A stretch of 64,000 nt of DNA from Williamsia muralis (GTDB lineage: Bacteria; Actinomycetota; Actinomycetes; Mycobacteriales; Mycobacteriaceae): the NCBI RefSeq assembly GCF_002735905.1, contig NZ_PEBD01000004.1, forward strand, positions 124,001-188,000, in the 5' to 3' direction. A program made the position numbers and the translations under genes. Numbering within the stretch: position 1 is the stretch's first letter; each line of letters opens with the position of its first letter. Positions 61,981 to 64,000 of this stretch are shown here, in pieces. The notes under the pieces were generated by a model. That model did not search any database. It saw only the letters and a list, made by a program, of their open reading frames with translations, and was not told where the DNA came from.

Positions 61981-64000
61981 TCAGCCGCCCGGTACCGGGA
62001 TGACGATCGGGCCGACCCCGGGGACGGTGATGGTGGTGGGTGGCGACGCCCGTCGGGTGGGGAGCTGGGACGACTGCCCGGTGCTCACGTAGATGGTCAC
62101 GGTGCTCCCGGGGATCGCCGTGTCCTCGGGGGCGGTGAACACCACGGTGCCCACTGCTTGCGCACTGTCGGTATCGAGGCGCGCGACCCTGAAGCCCGCC
62201 TGCTCGATCCGCTTCGTGGCCTCGTCGGCGGTCATTCCCGCAACCGACGGAACAGCTTTGCCGCCCACACCGGCCACATAGGTCGGGTCGTTCGGTGGCA
62301 GTGCTGTGGGCCCGAAGTTGTTGGCGATCGGCAACATCGCGGTGAACCATGTTCGTGCCGGTTCACTACCGCCGTAAAGGGTGCCGTATCCGCACTGCCG
62401 CAGCGGATTCGAGCACAGCTCCGACGGGGTCGGTGAATCGTTGTACGTGTAGGTCGCGGCCGCCAGGTTGTTGGTGAACCCGACGAAGGCCGACGAGCGG
62501 TGGGCCTCTGTGGTGCCCGTCTTGCCTGCCATCGGCAGGTTCCATCCGGTGGACCCGGCAGCACCGGCAGCCGTACCCGACCCGCGATCGTCCTGGCTCA
62601 TCGCGTTGGCGAGGGTGTCGGCCAGGCCGGGTTCGACGACCTTCTCGCACTTCGGACGCTCGAACGCGACCTCTTGCACCGCAGGCCGTCCGTCGGCACC
62701 CAGGACCTGGTTGCCGTTCCGGTCGCGCTTGGGTTGCGTGATGGATGCAATCGGGTTCGGCGGGCACCACACACCGTGCGAAGACAGCGTGGCGGCAACG
62801 TTGGAGAGCTCGAGTGCGTTGATGGCGGTGGGTCCCAGGGTGAACGACCCCAGATTGTTCTGCTTGAAGTAGTCGGCCAGGCTCTGCTCGCCCTGGCCGG
62901 AGGTACCCGGATTGGTGTACGAGCGCAGTCCGAGACGTACGGCGATGTCCACCGCAGGTCCCACCCCGACGTCTTGGAGGAGCTTGACGAATGCGGTGTT
63001 GGGGGACTGGGCCAGTGCCTGCGTCACCGACAACTGTGCGGGATACCGGCCGTCGTTGCGCACACAGTAGGTGTTCGCCGGGCAACCGTTGACACCGCCG
63101 CTGCTACCCATGCCCTGCGCCTGGAAGGTGGCAGGGACCTGAAGGGAGGACCCGGCACCCAGGCCCTTTTCCATCGCCGCGGCGACCGTGAAGATCTTGA
63201 ACACCGACCCCGCACCGTCGCCGACCATCGAGAACGGCTGAGGCTGCACGGTCTGGTTCGCATTCTGGTCGAGTCCGTACTGGCGACTCGATGCCATCGA
63301 CATGATGTCGTGGCTCTCGGTGCCCGGCCGGATCACGCTCATGACAGTCGCGACACCGTCGAGGTCGGGGTCGGTGATGTTCTGCACCCCGGTCAGCGTC
63401 GACCGCTGGACGGCGGGATCGAGCGTGGTGCGGATGGTGTAGCCGCCGCGGGCGACCGTCTCGCGGCTCAGGCCGTTCTCGGCCAGGAACTTCAACGCGT
63501 AATCGCAGAAGAAACCGGCGTCGGCGGCCGAGATGCAGCCGTTGGGCAAGGTGATCGGGGAGGGGACCACGCCGAGCGGGGTCTCCTTGGCGGCCTGGTA
63601 CTCGGCCGCGCGATTCGGGAAGTTGGAGATCAGCGTGTCGAGAACCAGGTTGCGGCGTTCGAGCACACCATCGGGGTTGTTGTAGGGGTCGAGTGCCGAA
63701 CTCGACTGCACCATGCCGGCGAGCATCGCCGACTCGGGGATCGTCAGATCCTTCGCAGCCTTGTTGAAGTACGTGCGAGCTGCGGCCTCGATGCCGTAGG
63801 CGCCGTTACCGAACGGCACCACGTTCAGGTAGCGGGTGACGATTTCTTTCTTGGCTTCTTGCTTGGCCTGCTCGTCGCTCAGGTTCTTGTCCCGCTTTGC
63901 CTGCTGGGTGAGGTTCTCCTCCAGCGTGAGTGCCATGCGGACTTCTTTGAGCTTGCGCGCGGGCGTGGTCTCGGTGGCGGCGCGACGGTCGGCGTCGGTG
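61981..64000 (-). CDS. ponA2: PonA2-type bifunctional penicillin-binding protein, 5'-truncated at window edge
   Basis: The C-terminal 672 residues; the reading frame is open to the right edge, so the start lies outside. The visible part has the end of the glycosyltransferase domain (NVVPFGNGAYGIEAAARTYFNK, PESAMLAGMVQSSSALDPYNNP), then the transpeptidase domain with SxxK in GAGSVFKIFT, SxN in QSPNTAFVK and KTG in MAGKTGTTEAHRS. A PASTA domain follows (VPSVAGMTADEATKRIEQAGFRV) and a Pro-rich tail. It cross-links and polymerises peptidoglycan. The PASTA domain identifies the PonA2 rather than PonA1 type. Confidence 0.95.
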   Translation of the reverse strand, partial: TDADRRAATETTPARKLKEVRMALTLEENLTQQAKRDKNLSDEQAKQEAKKEIVTRYLNVVPFGNGAYGIEAAARTYFNKAAKDLTIPESAMLAGMVQSSSALDPYNNPDGVLERRNLVLDTLISNFPNRAAEYQAAKETPLGVVPSPITLPNGCISAADAGFFCDYALKFLAENGLSRETVARGGYTIRTTLDPAVQRSTLTGVQNITDPDLDGVATVMSVIRPGTESHDIMSMASSRQYGLDQNANQTVQPQPFSMVGDGAGSVFKIFTVAAAMEKGLGAGSSLQVPATFQAQGMGSSGGVNGCPANTYCVRNDGRYPAQLSVTQALAQSPNTAFVKLLQDVGVGPAVDIAVRLGLRSYTNPGTSGQGEQSLADYFKQNNLGSFTLGPTAINALELSNVAATLSSHGVWCPPNPIASITQPKRDRNGNQVLGADGRPAVQEVAFERPKCEKVVEPGLADTLANAMSQDDRGSGTAAGAAGSTGWNLPMAGKTGTTEAHRSSAFVGFTNNLAAATYTYNDSPTPSELCSNPLRQCGYGTLYGGSEPARTWFTAMLPIANNFGPTALPPNDPTYVAGVGGKAVPSVAGMTADEATKRIEQAGFRVARLDTDSAQAVGTVVFTAPEDTAIPGSTVTIYVSTGQSSQLPTRRASPPTTITVPGVGPIVIPVPGG

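Overview
The window is high-GC actinobacterial chromosome, most likely from the mycolic-acid group (Mycobacteriales) and best matched by Gordonia. Three things point there. The conserved backbone follows the Mycobacterium tuberculosis gene order: tmsB-tmsA, an SRPBCC protein, ebfC-recR, gatD-murT, leuA, lysC-asd, then a YqeY-like gene, a metallophosphoesterase and a PASTA-bearing ponA2-type penicillin-binding protein. There is a rubber oxygenase gene (lcp) with a divergent TetR regulator, an arrangement known from Gordonia polyisoprenivorans. There is also a 13E12/DUF222 HNH gene behind an SOS box. Genus assignment is inference; I could not run a search.

Layout. 0-9.4 kb is mostly backbone: tuberculostearic acid synthesis (tmsAB), an RluA-type pseudouridine synthase, an unknown gene overlapping ebfC, recR, a small P-loop kinase, a phosphoribosyltransferase, two paralogous membrane-anchored proteins and the gatD-murT peptidoglycan amidation pair. 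9.4-22 kb is accessory: EamA exporter, membrane-anchored GH26-like glycosidase coupled to an RsbW-like ATPase, GGEEF diguanylate cyclase, epimerase, XRE/DUF2975 pair, lcpR/lcp plus a single-domain globin, methyltransferase, a TetR/P450 pair with two matching palindromes, and a LysR regulator. 22-31.2 kb is amino-acid metabolism: leuA with a leaderless Leu-rich leader peptide and mutually exclusive hairpins, a nitroreductase, an MFS exporter/TetR pair, a PIG-V-like glycosyltransferase, lysC (with an internal beta-subunit start) and asd.

31-60 kb is a second accessory segment. It holds the gluconate module (gntR, gntK, gntP), a TetR-controlled VOC/carboxymuconolactone decarboxylase pair, an oxidative-stress and iron block (DUF2231, furA, catalase, dps, with Fur-like and IdeR-like boxes), a tandem crcB fluoride channel, a KstR-type operator before a thioesterase gene, the SOS-box 13E12 gene, three tandem AIM24 paralogues, a secreted S1 protease, bfr and bfd flanking a duplicated-domain unknown protein, a second KstR-type operator before a nitronate monooxygenase gene, an FdhF/YdeP-like molybdoenzyme, and a SnoaL-MarR-SDR locus with the same 12-bp palindrome at both outer promoters. 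60-64 kb returns to backbone: tRNA-Pro(CGG), metallophosphoesterase, YqeY-like protein and ponA2.

No insertion sequence, prophage, CRISPR array or rRNA was seen. The strongest under-described signals are the regulatory DNA elements: leuA attenuator, KstR, SOS, iron and TetR/MarR palindromes. The most interesting gene contexts are lcp-globin, the AIM24 triplet, and the RsbW/GH26 coupling.
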